From the NCBI RefSeq assembly GCF_014332695.1, contig NZ_MBUA01000032.1, positions 1 to 47,500 of the forward strand: a stretch of 47,500 nucleotides of DNA, written 5' to 3'. The DNA is from Flavihumibacter stibioxidans (GTDB lineage Bacteria > Bacteroidota > Bacteroidia > Chitinophagales > Chitinophagaceae). Position 1 is the stretch's first letter. Each line of letters begins with the position of its first letter. Below the pieces are notes generated by a model, which was not told where the DNA came from, did not search any database, and worked only from the letters and a program-made list of their open reading frames with translations. Shown here one piece after another: positions 9,005-17,204 of this stretch. The translations under genes were made by a program, and so were the position numbers.

Positions 9005-11119
9005 CTAAAATCCTTTCTTCTGACCCTGCTTCCAGAATACTTCCGGAACAGGTTTCTTCAACAAATGCTTATAGAAGAAACTGGCATTTTCTGATACAAG
9101 GTGGTCGCGCTTTGCACGAACATTCGCACCAATGCCATGACGCTCGTTCGGATAGATCATCATCTCAAATGGCTTTCCAAGATCCTGGAGTTTGTTAATG
9201 AGTTGAACGCTGTTCTGCATATGCACGTTATCATCGGTTGTTCCATGTACAATACGCAACACGCCTTTCAAACGATCGGCATAATTCATTACAGAAGTGA
9301 TCTTATATCCTTCAGGATTCTCCGCCGGGGTGTCCATAAAACGTTCTGTGTAATGTGTATCATACAGGCTCCAGTCTGTTACAGATGCATTGGCAATACC
9401 ATGAGTAAATACATCAGAACCGTAGGTAAGGGCCATGGCCGTCATATAACCGCCGAAACTGCCGCCGGTAATACCAATTCGTGTAGCGTCTATCCATGAC
9501 TGTGAACCCAGCCATTTGGCCGCACTCATATAATCTTCAATTTCGTATTTGCCAAGCTGCCGATGGATGAAATTCATACCATTCTTACCAAAGTGGCCAC
9601 TGCTGCGGTTATCAATGGCCACCTGCACCAGGCCTTCCTGTGCCCACCAGATATCAGTTCCCATCATGCGGTAAGTATCATAAACGGTGCCTGCATTGGG
9701 ACCACCATAGATGTTTACGATCACTGGATATTTTTTGGCTGGATCAAACCCGATGGGGTAAGTGATCAGCACAGGCAGGTCAAACAGGCCGTCAGCAGAT
9801 TTTACACGTACCAGTTCTTTTTTTGGTAATGCGTAGGTTCCTGCATCTGGTCCGGTTGCATCACCCAGTTCGCGGATTACTTTTCCCTTCATATCCACAA
9901 GCGCCATTTTGGGCGGGGTGGCAAGGTTGGAATAAGTGGTGATAAATGATTTGTTATCCGGCGCGATCTGCATGCCCCTGAAGGAATAATCACCAAATGA
10001 ATGCCGGATCATTTTCTGGCCGTCCAGCCCAACACTGTATAGGTCTGTGCGGGCACTGTTTTCCTTGCGGGCGGCAAAATAAATACGTTTGGCTTTTTCA
10101 TCTATTTTAAAGATTTCACCAACGGTGTAGTCTCCTGAAGTTAATGTGGCCAATCTTTTACCTGTCATATCATGCAGGTACAGGTGACGCCAGCCACTGG
10201 CATCACTGCGAAGAATAAAACCTTTTCCGGAAGCAAGGAATTCAAAACGGTCGTTATCATCCAGGTCGATCCATGTTTTCTGCTGTTCTTCGTATACCAG
10301 GGTCTTGCCGCCGTTGTTTACATCCACACTATACACTTTCAGCTGATCCTGACCACGGTTCATCCAGGATACCCATAACTGGCCATTGGGCGCCCATACC
10401 GGTGTTCCGAAGTACTGGTCTTCCCTTGGATTGAAATCGGCCCAGGTTGTATTGCCGTTTTCAAGTGACACAATACCGATTTTGACATCCGGATTTTTAT
10501 CACCCGGTTTGGGGTAACGGTTATTCTCAAGGTAACCATGCTGGCCATCGGCCACATAGATCGGGAAGGCCTGCATGCCGCTTTCATCAAAACGCATAAA
10601 TGCAAGGTGCCTGCCGTCATTGCTCCACCAGAAAGCCTTGTAGCGACTGGCACGGCCCAGGATCTCCTCAAAATAAATCCAGGAAGCATAACCGTTCAAT
10701 ACAGAATCATTGCCATCACTGGTAAGGCGGGTTTCTTTTTTCGTGGCAATTTCCTGGATGTAAAGATTGTTATCCGTTTTGGTATAAGCGAAGTATTTTC
10801 CGTCAGGTGAAGCTGTCTGGTTGCGGGCTCCCACAATGGCGATGGCTGGAACCGGGGCCGATTTCACGCCACCGGCGGTATCCCTGAACTCAACTGCCTT
10901 TCCTGTTTTGGCCTCAACCTTAAAGGTTTTGACAGTTTTGTTTTCGGTAAGCGTTTCGTAATAATATTTGCCATCAAGCCATTTGGTAATGTTGGGAAGC
11001 GGCTTCATAAGATTGGTGGGCGCTCCCTTGAATGCCTGTTCGTACGTGATGGATTTCTGTTGGGCCTGCGAGCTGATGCTAAAAACAATCGCCAGGGCAA
11101 ACAAGATGGTTTGTCTCAT
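9005..11119 (-). CDS. S9 family peptidase (dipeptidyl-peptidase IV-like)
   Basis: 704 residues. A signal peptide (MRQTILFALAIVFSISSQAQ) predicts export to the periplasm. The N-terminal two thirds has the beta-propeller character of the DPP4 N-terminal domain, including YASWIYFEEILGR, where the Glu pair resembles the substrate N-terminus binding motif of DPP4. The C-terminal alpha/beta hydrolase domain has the nucleophile in GGSFGGYM (Ser about 554), an Asp in TTDDNVHMQN and a His in NERHGI. Together these form a complete catalytic triad. The expected activity is release of Xaa-Pro type dipeptides from peptide N-termini (family knowledge). The ATG at 11119 gives the clean signal peptide; a TTG at 11143 is less likely. 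The gene follows the ABC transporter by 26 bp but appears to have its own promoter overlapping that gene's stop codon, and its own terminator. Confidence 0.92.
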   Translation of the reverse strand: MRQTILFALAIVFSISSQAQQKSITYEQAFKGAPTNLMKPLPNITKWLDGKYYYETLTENKTVKTFKVEAKTGKAVEFRDTAGGVKSAPVPAIAIVGARNQTASPDGKYFAYTKTDNNLYIQEIATKKETRLTSDGNDSVLNGYASWIYFEEILGRASRYKAFWWSNDGRHLAFMRFDESGMQAFPIYVADGQHGYLENNRYPKPGDKNPDVKIGIVSLENGNTTWADFNPREDQYFGTPVWAPNGQLWVSWMNRGQDQLKVYSVDVNNGGKTLVYEEQQKTWIDLDDNDRFEFLASGKGFILRSDASGWRHLYLHDMTGKRLATLTSGDYTVGEIFKIDEKAKRIYFAARKENSARTDLYSVGLDGQKMIRHSFGDYSFRGMQIAPDNKSFITTYSNLATPPKMALVDMKGKVIRELGDATGPDAGTYALPKKELVRVKSADGLFDLPVLITYPIGFDPAKKYPVIVNIYGGPNAGTVYDTYRMMGTDIWWAQEGLVQVAIDNRSSGHFGKNGMNFIHRQLGKYEIEDYMSAAKWLGSQSWIDATRIGITGGSFGGYMTAMALTYGSDVFTHGIANASVTDWSLYDTHYTERFMDTPAENPEGYKITSVMNYADRLKGVLRIVHGTTDDNVHMQNSVQLINKLQDLGKPFEMMIYPNERHGIGANVRAKRDHLVSENASFFYKHLLKKPVPEVFWKQGQKKGF

Positions 11120-11140
11120 GTAGTGTATTTTGTTAGGAAT

Positions 11141-11172
11141 CAAATTTATTTCACCTCCTGCATATCTACCAA
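11141..11172 (-). promoter_or_regulatory. Predicted Bacteroidota-type promoter for the S9 peptidase gene
   Basis: On the minus strand a TTG (11172-11170) is followed after 21 nt by TAAATTTG (11148-11141), matching the Bacteroidota -33 TTG / -7 TAnnTTTG consensus. The -7 box overlaps the TAA stop of the ABC transporter gene. The predicted start site would leave a leader of about 15 nt before the ATG at 11119. Confidence 0.5.
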
Positions 11173-12966
11173 CCGCTTATAAAATCCGTTCTGGGTGATC
11201 AGGCTGTCGTGGTTACCTCTCTCCACAATCTTTCCTTTTTGCAGCACAATGATTTCATCAGCATGGCGGATGGTGCTCAGGCGGTGGGCAATCACAATAC
11301 TGGTGCGGTTTTGCATCATATGATCGATGGCATCCTGCACCAGCCTTTCACTTTCTGTATCCAGAGAAGAAGTGGCTTCATCCAGTATAAGGATTGGCGG
11401 GTTTTTCAGCAGGGCGCGGGCAATAGTCAGCCTTTGCCTTTCCCCCCCGCTCAGTTTGCTTCCCCTGTCGCCGATATTGGTCTGGTAACCATCTTCCTTA
11501 TGCGAAATGAAGTCATGCGCGTTGGCTACTCTTGCCGCATGCTCAATTTCCGCCTGCGTGGCATCGGGTTTACCCAGCGCAATATTGGCGGCAATAGTAT
11601 CATTGAACAGGATCGGCTCCTGGGTAACAATGCTGAGTTGTTCCCGTACCGATTCCAGGGTGTAGCTCTTGATATTGACACCATCGATGAGGATCTCTCC
11701 CTTTGTTACGTCATGAAACCTGGGTACCAGATCAGCAAGGGTTGATTTGCCGGAGCCGGATGATCCCACCAGCGCTATGGTTTTCCCTTTTTCAATCACA
11801 AGGTTGATGTCATCGAGGATAATGGCATCCTCGTAGGCAAATGACACATTCCTGAATTCAATGCTGCTGTTAAAGGAATGGAGCGGTTTTGCATCCGGGG
11901 CCTCTTCCACTTTCAGTGGAGCCGTAATGATTTCTTCTATCCTGGCAATGGCTGCACTTCCGCGTTGAACATTGTAAAAGGCATTGGAAAATGCTTTTGC
12001 CGGATTGATGATCTGGGTGAAAAATACAATGTAAGTGATAAAACCATCTGCTTCCAGTCCGGCCTGGTTGTTCAGCACCAGCCTTCCGCCAAACCAGAGA
12101 ATGGCAGTTAATACCATTACTCCCAGGAATTCCGACATGGGTGATGCCAGGTCGCGACGGAAGTTCATCATATTCCGCACATGGTTGAGGTATTTATTGA
12201 TGCCGGAAAATTTGCCCGAGATCAGCTTCTCCGCATTAAAAGCCTTGATGACGCGCATGCCGCCAAGGGTTTCATCCAGCACCGACAATAATAGTCCCTG
12301 TTGTTCCTGGGCAGTGTTGGATTGCTTTTTCAGTGTGCGGCTGACCCTGCCGATCACAAATCCGGTCAGCGGCAGCAAAATGAGCAGGAACATGGAAAGT
12401 GCCGGGCTCAGGAATATTAGCGACACTACTACGATGATCAGGGTAAGTGGTTCCTTAATCAAAACTTCCATAGCGCCGATGATGCTCCATTCCACTTCGT
12501 TGATATCATTGCTCATGCGGCTGATGATATCACCCTTGCGCTGTTCTGTAAAATACCCAATTGGCAACTGCAGGATCCTGCTGTACAACTCTGCCCGCAG
12601 TTTTGTCATCACATGGTTGCGCATAGGGGTCAGGACCCTCAGTCCCAGGTAAAGAAAGAGGTTCTTGAAAAAGATGGATATGATGATCGTTATGCAGATG
12701 GCTGCCAGCGCATAAACCGGACCGTTATCGCTGATCAGGTGGCTAAGCTGGAATTTCATGTATTGCATAACACCGGCAGCCGTCCATTCAAATGCCGGCT
12801 CTGCGGTTAAGAGCTTTTCTTTACCAAACAGGAGCTGGAGGAAAGGGGCCAACATGGCAAGTGAAACCAGTGAAAAGAGAATTGACAGTAAGTTGAAGAG
12901 GAAATAAAGCAGGATGTTGCCTTTTTTATCGCCCAGGTATTTGAAAATGCGAGCAAATTTTTTCAT
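11146..12966 (-). CDS. ABC exporter, fused permease and ATPase (MsbA-like)
   Basis: 606 residues. The N-terminal ~320 residues hold about six hydrophobic membrane segments of the ABC type 1 exporter domain. The C-terminal ATPase carries Walker A GSSGSGKST (about residue 398), the signature LSGGERQR (about 503), Walker B ILILDEATSSLD (about 523) and a switch His in IVIAHRLSTI. The length and half-transporter organisation fit a homodimeric inner-membrane exporter of the MsbA/lipid or multidrug group. The substrate is not determined by sequence, though lipid A-core flipping is a common role for this type. It is divergent from rbfA (96 bp apart), with the S9 peptidase 26 bp downstream. A TAnnTTTG box lies just upstream. 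Confidence 0.9.
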   Translation of the reverse strand: MKKFARIFKYLGDKKGNILLYFLFNLLSILFSLVSLAMLAPFLQLLFGKEKLLTAEPAFEWTAAGVMQYMKFQLSHLISDNGPVYALAAICITIIISIFFKNLFLYLGLRVLTPMRNHVMTKLRAELYSRILQLPIGYFTEQRKGDIISRMSNDINEVEWSIIGAMEVLIKEPLTLIIVVVSLIFLSPALSMFLLILLPLTGFVIGRVSRTLKKQSNTAQEQQGLLLSVLDETLGGMRVIKAFNAEKLISGKFSGINKYLNHVRNMMNFRRDLASPMSEFLGVMVLTAILWFGGRLVLNNQAGLEADGFITYIVFFTQIINPAKAFSNAFYNVQRGSAAIARIEEIITAPLKVEEAPDAKPLHSFNSSIEFRNVSFAYEDAIILDDINLVIEKGKTIALVGSSGSGKSTLADLVPRFHDVTKGEILIDGVNIKSYTLESVREQLSIVTQEPILFNDTIAANIALGKPDATQAEIEHAARVANAHDFISHKEDGYQTNIGDRGSKLSGGERQRLTIARALLKNPPILILDEATSSLDTESERLVQDAIDHMMQNRTSIVIAHRLSTIRHADEIIVLQKGKIVERGNHDSLITQNGFYKRLVDMQEVK

Positions 12967-12988
12967 TCTGTAATGCTAATAGAAACTG

Positions 12989-12996
12989 CAAACCTA
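12989..12996 (-). promoter_or_regulatory. Possible -7 box for the ABC exporter gene
   Basis: The minus strand reads TAGGTTTG, an exact TAnnTTTG match, 22 bp upstream of the start codon. No TTG is seen at the expected -33 distance, so support is partial. Confidence 0.33.
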
Positions 12997-13062
12997 CATT
13001 AATTTGGGGTGTGAAGGGTGCCGATTTCTTCGCATCTTTGCCTAAACATCATATTAACAGGT

Positions 13063-13446
13063 ATGCAACAAGAGACGAAAAGACAGAAGCAGGTGGCGGG
13101 AGAAATCCAGGAAGTGCTCAACCGGGTGTTCCAGCACCTGGGGCTGACCATGATGGATGGGGGGATGGTCTCCATTTCTTCGGTGAAAATGACCCCGGAC
13201 CTGCTGGAGGCCCGGATCTACATCAGCCTGTTCAAGGTACCGGACCCCAGGGCAGCCATGAAAAAGCTGGAAGACCGGGCCTGGGAAATAAAGCGCGAGC
13301 TGGCAGCCTCCATCAAGCACCAGGTTCGCAGGATACCGGAGATGCAGTTTTATATGGATGAAACACTTGACCATGTGTTTAAAATGGAAGAGCTGTTCAG
13401 GCAGATCCATAAGGATGAAACTGGATCTGAAAAATCCGCCGATTAA
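13063..13446 (+). CDS. rbfA: 30S ribosome-binding factor RbfA
   Basis: 127 residues starting MQQETKRQKQVAGEIQEVLN. This is a KH-type small protein that binds the 30S subunit and helps 16S rRNA 5'-end maturation and cold adaptation. Typical RbfA features are the N-terminal basic helix, the ISSVKMTPDL segment with the following ARIYIS strand, and the C-terminal pattern IKHQVRRIPEMQFYMDETLDH (compare RxxPeLxFxxDxSl in the family). The ATG at 13063 was chosen because an upstream in-frame start at 13018 would add 15 residues foreign to the family. The TTG of the LolC/E-type permease gene follows by 24 bp, suggesting co-transcription. Confidence 0.95.
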   Translation: MQQETKRQKQVAGEIQEVLNRVFQHLGLTMMDGGMVSISSVKMTPDLLEARIYISLFKVPDPRAAMKKLEDRAWEIKRELAASIKHQVRRIPEMQFYMDETLDHVFKMEELFRQIHKDETGSEKSAD

Positions 13447-13470
13447 TATATAGCAACAAACCGATATATC

Positions 13471-14694
13471 TTGAATTTCCTCTTTGCCTGGCGCTATTTC
13501 AAGTCCAAAAAATCCACCAATGCCATCAATATCATTGCATGGGTCAGTGTGGTGGCAGTTGTGGTAGGCACAGCATCACTGATAGTGGTGCTCAGTGTTT
13601 TCAATGGGTTCGAGGGGCTGGTAAAATCATTATACGCCACATTTTACACCGACCTGAAAGTGACCCCGGCCCATGGCAAGCTGATCCGGTTAAATGAGAA
13701 ACAATTAAAGACAATTGGCGGCATGGATGGCGTGCGTGCCTGGTCGCTGGTAATGGAAGAGAAGGCCTTGCTGCAAAACGGTGAGGCTCAGACGATAGTT
13801 TACCTGAAAGGGGTTGATAGTTCATATACGAATGTTACCACTGTGGCCGATGAGGTAAAGGCGGGAGAGTTCAACCTGGGGACCGAAGACAAGCCCGCCT
13901 CCGTTTTGGGAGTCGGTATTGAAAATGCCCTTGGTTTATGGAGCGACCGCGAACTGCTTCCGCTTACCGCGTATCTTCCGAGGAGGGGCGCCAGCCTGAA
14001 TGTATCTGACCCGATGGCCTCACTGAGTGCAGAAAACCTCTACACCTCGGGGTCTTTTGCCATTCAGCAGGACTTCGATAATAAATATGTGCTAACCAAC
14101 CTGGCATTCCTGAAACGTATATTAAACCTTGCCCCGGACGAATACGGCGGATTGGAAATCGCCTTGCAGGAAAACGCTGATGAGGAAGCTGTTAAGGACC
14201 AGATTGCCAGGCTGTTAGGCGCTGAATATAAGGTGCTTACACGATATGAACAGAACCAGGGGCTTTACAGTATCATGCAATTGGAAAAATGGGTCATATA
14301 TGGAGTACTGTCACTTATTCTGGTTGTGGCGGCCTTTACAATGATCGGTTCCTTGACGATGCTTGTCCTGGAAAAGCAGAAGGACATCCAGGTATTAAAG
14401 GCCATGGGAGCTTCTAATGGTCGCATTCAATCTATTTTCATCACTGAGGGATTCCTGCTGGCAGGAATTGGTGCTATTGCCGGAACCTTGCTGGCTTTGC
14501 TGATTTGCTGGGCCCAGGTAAAATACAAACTGGTTATGCTTCAGGGCGGAAGTTTTGTCATTGATTATTACCCCGTGAAATTTCTTGCCCGCGACTTCCT
14601 GCTGGTACTCGGTACCGTTATACTGGTGGCTTTCCTGGCTGCATGGTTCCCCGCCCGGAAGGCGGCAGGGGAGAGGGTGGAGCTGAAATCGTGA
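13471..14694 (+). CDS. LolC/LolE-type ABC transporter permease (FtsX family)
   Basis: 407 residues with a TTG start; no in-frame ATG fits near the N-terminus. The sequence begins LNFLFAWRYFKSKKSTNAINIIAWVSV and a first membrane helix. A long extracytoplasmic domain follows, and then three C-terminal membrane helices (ILVVAAFTMIGSLTMLVLEKQKDIQVLKAMGAS, GFLLAGIGAIAGTLLALLI, FLLVLGTVILVAFLAAWFPARKA). The EKQKDIQVLKAMGAS loop contacts the ATPase in this family. By family it is the permease of a lipoprotein-releasing (LolCDE-like) exporter that hands outer-membrane lipoproteins to a periplasmic carrier. The ATPase LolD is not in this window. The stop codon TGA runs straight into a short ATGGTGA repeat array. 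Confidence 0.88.
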   Translation: MNFLFAWRYFKSKKSTNAINIIAWVSVVAVVVGTASLIVVLSVFNGFEGLVKSLYATFYTDLKVTPAHGKLIRLNEKQLKTIGGMDGVRAWSLVMEEKALLQNGEAQTIVYLKGVDSSYTNVTTVADEVKAGEFNLGTEDKPASVLGVGIENALGLWSDRELLPLTAYLPRRGASLNVSDPMASLSAENLYTSGSFAIQQDFDNKYVLTNLAFLKRILNLAPDEYGGLEIALQENADEEAVKDQIARLLGAEYKVLTRYEQNQGLYSIMQLEKWVIYGVLSLILVVAAFTMIGSLTMLVLEKQKDIQVLKAMGASNGRIQSIFITEGFLLAGIGAIAGTLLALLICWAQVKYKLVMLQGGSFVIDYYPVKFLARDFLLVLGTVILVAFLAAWFPARKAAGERVELKS

Positions 14695-14708
14695 ATGGTG
14701 AAGGGTGA
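14695..14708 (+). repeat. ATGGTGA array, left side of the IVP-type cassette
   Basis: Two 7-bp units (ATGGTGA, AGGGTGA) begin one base after the permease stop codon. The second unit supplies the GTG start codon of the IVP-type ORF. They face the array at 14982-15002 as an inverted pair. Confidence 0.7.
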
Positions 14709-15133
14709 TTTTACAGTTAAATCACCAAAAGCTGGATACCTATATCGTAATCAGGGAACTTGTACGAGAATGTTACAGTCTTGCAGCACTACTACCAGAG
14801 ATTGAAAGATTCGGCCTCCAGACGCAAATCCGAAGGGCTGCAATATCTGTTCAACTCAATATGGCCGAAGGGTCTTCCAGGGGTACTATTCCCGAAAGAA
14901 AAAGATTTTATCAAATTGCACGTGGTTCTGTCATCGAAATTGATGCCGCGCTTGATATAGCAAATGATCTTGGTTATCTAACCACCATTCACCATTCACC
15001 ATCAATAGTCCCCCAGCGTTTCCTCCAGCTGTGCCAGCGCTTTGGCAAGCTGTTCATCATTGGGAGCAATACCATGCCACTCGTGGCTGCCTTCCATGAA
15101 ATCCACACCCTTACCCATTTCTGTTTTCATTAA
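14705..15133 (+). pseudogene. Four-helix-bundle protein, 23S rRNA intervening-sequence (S23/IVP) type, C-terminus lost
   Basis: The first ~93 residues match the family that includes proteins encoded in 23S rRNA intervening sequences and the related Avd accessory proteins: LNHQKLDTYIVIRELVRECY, FGLQTQIRRAAISVQLNMAEGSSR, ERKRFYQIARGSVIEIDAALDIANDLGYL. The family normally continues with a fourth helix of about 25-30 residues and stops near 115-120. Here the frame runs into a repeat (IHHSPS) and then 30 or more codons of unrelated sequence antisense to the transketolase gene. The last helix is therefore missing and the ORF is most likely a truncated relic. The start is GTG, built from the repeat itself. 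Function in the family is poorly known. Confidence 0.72.
14982..15002 (-). repeat. ATGGTGA array, right side of the IVP-type cassette
   Basis: On the minus strand there are three 7-bp units (ATGGTGA, ATGGTGA, ATGGTGG) starting at the A of the transketolase TGA stop codon. The array is inverted relative to the one at 14695-14708. Confidence 0.75.
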
Positions 15134-15838
15134 GATTACAATGGGCTTACCCTTGCCGACGAAGGTTTTGGCCTTCTCCAGCATCGCAACGATGGCGTCC
15201 ACATCATTCCCTTTTTCAAGAATCAACACTTCCCAACCGAAAGATTCAAATTTTTTATCGAGGCTGCCGAGGTTCATCACTTTGGCAGTGGGACCGTCGA
15301 TTTGCTGCCCGTTCCAGTCGATTGTTGAGATCAGGTTGTCTATTTTGTGATGGGCGGCAAACATGGCTGCTTCCCAGTTCTGGCCTTCATCAAGTTCTCC
15401 GTCACCGTGCAGGGAATAAACAACCGTAGATTCGCCATTCAGCTTCTTGGTAAGCGCAGCGCCGCAGGCCACACTCATTCCCTGACCGAGGGATCCACTG
15501 GCAATCCTGACGCCCGGCAGGTGCTCGTGCGTGGCCGGATGCCCCTGGAGACGGCTGTTCAGTTTACGGAAAGTTGCCAGTTCCTTTATGTCAAAATAAC
15601 CGGAGCGGGCCAGTACAGAGTAGTACAGGGGAGAGATATGGCCGTTGGAAACAAAAAACAGATCCTCATTGGTGCCATCCATATTAAAATTCGGATCATG
15701 TTTCATCACCTTAAAGAACAGGGCGGTCATAAAATCCGTACAACCCAGGGATCCACCGGGGTGACCACTTGATACACCGTGTACCATCCTTACGATATCT
15801 CGCCTGATTTGTGAGGCAATCTCCTGTAAACTAGCCAT
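15002..15838 (-). CDS. Transketolase, N-terminal (thiamine diphosphate-binding) subunit
   Basis: 278 residues from the ATG at 15838 (a TTG two codons upstream is less likely). It covers only the thiamine diphosphate-binding half of transketolase: SSGHPGGSLG near the N-terminus, the SLGQGMSVACGAA segment, and the ThDP motif starting GDGELDEGQNWEA (GDG about 145) and closing with DWNGQQIDG (Asn about 176). In organisms with split transketolase this subunit pairs with a ~310-residue C-terminal subunit, usually encoded just downstream. Here the downstream side holds the IVP-type cassette and an opposing gene, so the partner must be elsewhere. Together the subunits would move two-carbon units between sugar phosphates in the pentose phosphate pathway. 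The stop codon overlaps an ATGGTGA array. Confidence 0.9.
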   Translation of the reverse strand: MASLQEIASQIRRDIVRMVHGVSSGHPGGSLGCTDFMTALFFKVMKHDPNFNMDGTNEDLFFVSNGHISPLYYSVLARSGYFDIKELATFRKLNSRLQGHPATHEHLPGVRIASGSLGQGMSVACGAALTKKLNGESTVVYSLHGDGELDEGQNWEAAMFAAHHKIDNLISTIDWNGQQIDGPTAKVMNLGSLDKKFESFGWEVLILEKGNDVDAIVAMLEKAKTFVGKGKPIVILMKTEMGKGVDFMEGSHEWHGIAPNDEQLAKALAQLEETLGDY

Positions 15839-15855
15839 ATACAAATTTTGTGGGG

Positions 15856-15863
15856 CAAATCTA
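15856..15863 (-). promoter_or_regulatory. Possible -7 box for the transketolase subunit gene
   Basis: The minus strand reads TAGATTTG (TAnnTTTG) 17 bp upstream of the ATG at 15838. The nearest upstream TTG is 25 nt away, longer than usual, so support is partial. Confidence 0.33.
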
Positions 15864-16037
15864 ACCCATTTAACGGGATCTGTCTACGCAATTTTTAGAC
15901 TAAACTTCCGATGCCTGCGTTTATAAAGTAATCCGCTAATGGCCCGATTTTTTATGGTGGATTATGGTTATATTGTTATTTGTTAAGGCACAGATAACAT
16001 TTTGGACTTATTTTCGCGAACGAACAAACAATGGTTC

Positions 16038-17165
16038 ATGTTTGATGTCATACTTGCTTTAACACTATCCTTTGCAATTACTTTCCTGGCAATTCCTGTT
16101 ATTATCAGGGTGGCGGCCATGAAAAAGTTATACGATATTCCGGATGAAAGAAAAGTTCATCAGTCCCCAATTCCTGCCCTGGGTGGATTGGGAATTTTCG
16201 CCGGATTCGTTTTTGCAACATTGCTGATCGCCAATTTCCAGGAAGGAAAGGATATCCAGTATTACCTGGCGGCCACTGTGGTGATATTTTACCTCGGATT
16301 GAAAGACGATATCATCATTATTTCGCCGGTTAAAAAATTCATTGGCCAGGTCCTGGCCGCATTTATAGTCATTTATTACGGAAACCTCCAGATATCCAGC
16401 ATGCATGGTTTTCTCGGAATCTATAATTTACCCGACTCCTTCAGCCTGCTCTTCACCTACCTGACTGTTATCGTGATCATTAATTCCTTTAACCTGATTG
16501 ATGGGATCGATGGACTGGCAGGTAGCCTGGGCCTTTTATCCACCAGTGTATTCGGGATTTATTTCGTGGGCATCGGCCATACGGCTGATGCTGTGCTGGC
16601 ATTTTCCATGGCAGGAGCTATCCTGGCTTTCCTGATTTTTAATTTCCAGCCAGCCCGGATATTCATGGGTGATACCGGATCTCTTTTACTGGGACTGGTA
16701 AACGCTGTGCTGGTGATTAAATTCATCAATATCGCCGCAACCACAAGTTCTGCCTACCAGATAAGCGCCTCACCGGCAGTGGGTTTCGGTATCCTGATGG
16801 TTCCCCTGATGGACACTTTAAGGGTATTCGCCATCAGGATGTTCCAGCGCAGGTCGCCATTCTCACCGGACAGAAACCATATTCATCACCTGTTTCTGGA
16901 CAATGGTTTTTCACACCGTACCATAGCAATACTACTGCTGGCGCTCAATGCAATCAGTGTGGCGGTTTCATTTATTTTCCGGGACCTTGGGTCTACCCTC
17001 CTTATGGGTATCCTGTTTGGCATATTCTTTACACTGATTGCCTTAATGTACTACGCCAGGCAAAGACGGCCCAGACTATTCGTTACTCCCAGTGGCGAAG
17101 TGGAAGACAAGTCCCCGCCACGTATTGTTCCACTTGCAGAAGACACGGTATTGCGGCAGAAATAA
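16038..17165 (+). CDS. WecA/TagO-like undecaprenyl-phosphate sugar-1-phosphate transferase
   Basis: 375 residues from the ATG at 16038 (a TTG at 16002 would add 12 residues). About ten to eleven hydrophobic segments mark a polytopic inner-membrane protein. The MraY/WecA family motifs are present: DERKVHQSPIPALGGLGIF in the first loop, the catalytic-type GLKDDIIIISPVKKFIGQ, NSFNLIDGIDGLA, FMGDTGSLLLG, and RRSPFSPDRNHIHHLFLDNGFSH with the HIHH motif of WecA-type enzymes. It would transfer a sugar-1-phosphate (often GlcNAc-1-P) to the polyprenyl-phosphate carrier to start a surface polysaccharide. The exact sugar is not readable. No other polysaccharide genes are adjacent; frr follows by 39 bp. 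Confidence 0.88.
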   Translation: MFDVILALTLSFAITFLAIPVIIRVAAMKKLYDIPDERKVHQSPIPALGGLGIFAGFVFATLLIANFQEGKDIQYYLAATVVIFYLGLKDDIIIISPVKKFIGQVLAAFIVIYYGNLQISSMHGFLGIYNLPDSFSLLFTYLTVIVIINSFNLIDGIDGLAGSLGLLSTSVFGIYFVGIGHTADAVLAFSMAGAILAFLIFNFQPARIFMGDTGSLLLGLVNAVLVIKFINIAATTSSAYQISASPAVGFGILMVPLMDTLRVFAIRMFQRRSPFSPDRNHIHHLFLDNGFSHRTIAILLLALNAISVAVSFIFRDLGSTLLMGILFGIFFTLIALMYYARQRRPRLFVTPSGEVEDKSPPRIVPLAEDTVLRQK

Positions 17166-17184
17166 CTGCATTTCCTTAGTTTTG
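17151..17184 (+). promoter_or_regulatory. Predicted promoter for frr
   Basis: TTG at 17151-17153 and TAGTTTTG (TAnnTTTG) at 17177-17184 are separated by 23 nt, the upper end of the accepted spacing. The site lies across the 3' end of the transferase gene and would give a leader of roughly 14 nt before the frr ATG. Confidence 0.4.
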
Positions 17185-17204
17185 CCTCGATTAATTGAAA
17201 AGAA

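Noticed and set aside
14705-15133. Avd-like accessory protein of a diversity-generating retroelement
   Set aside because: No reverse transcriptase or template/variable repeat pair is present nearby, and the ORF is truncated.
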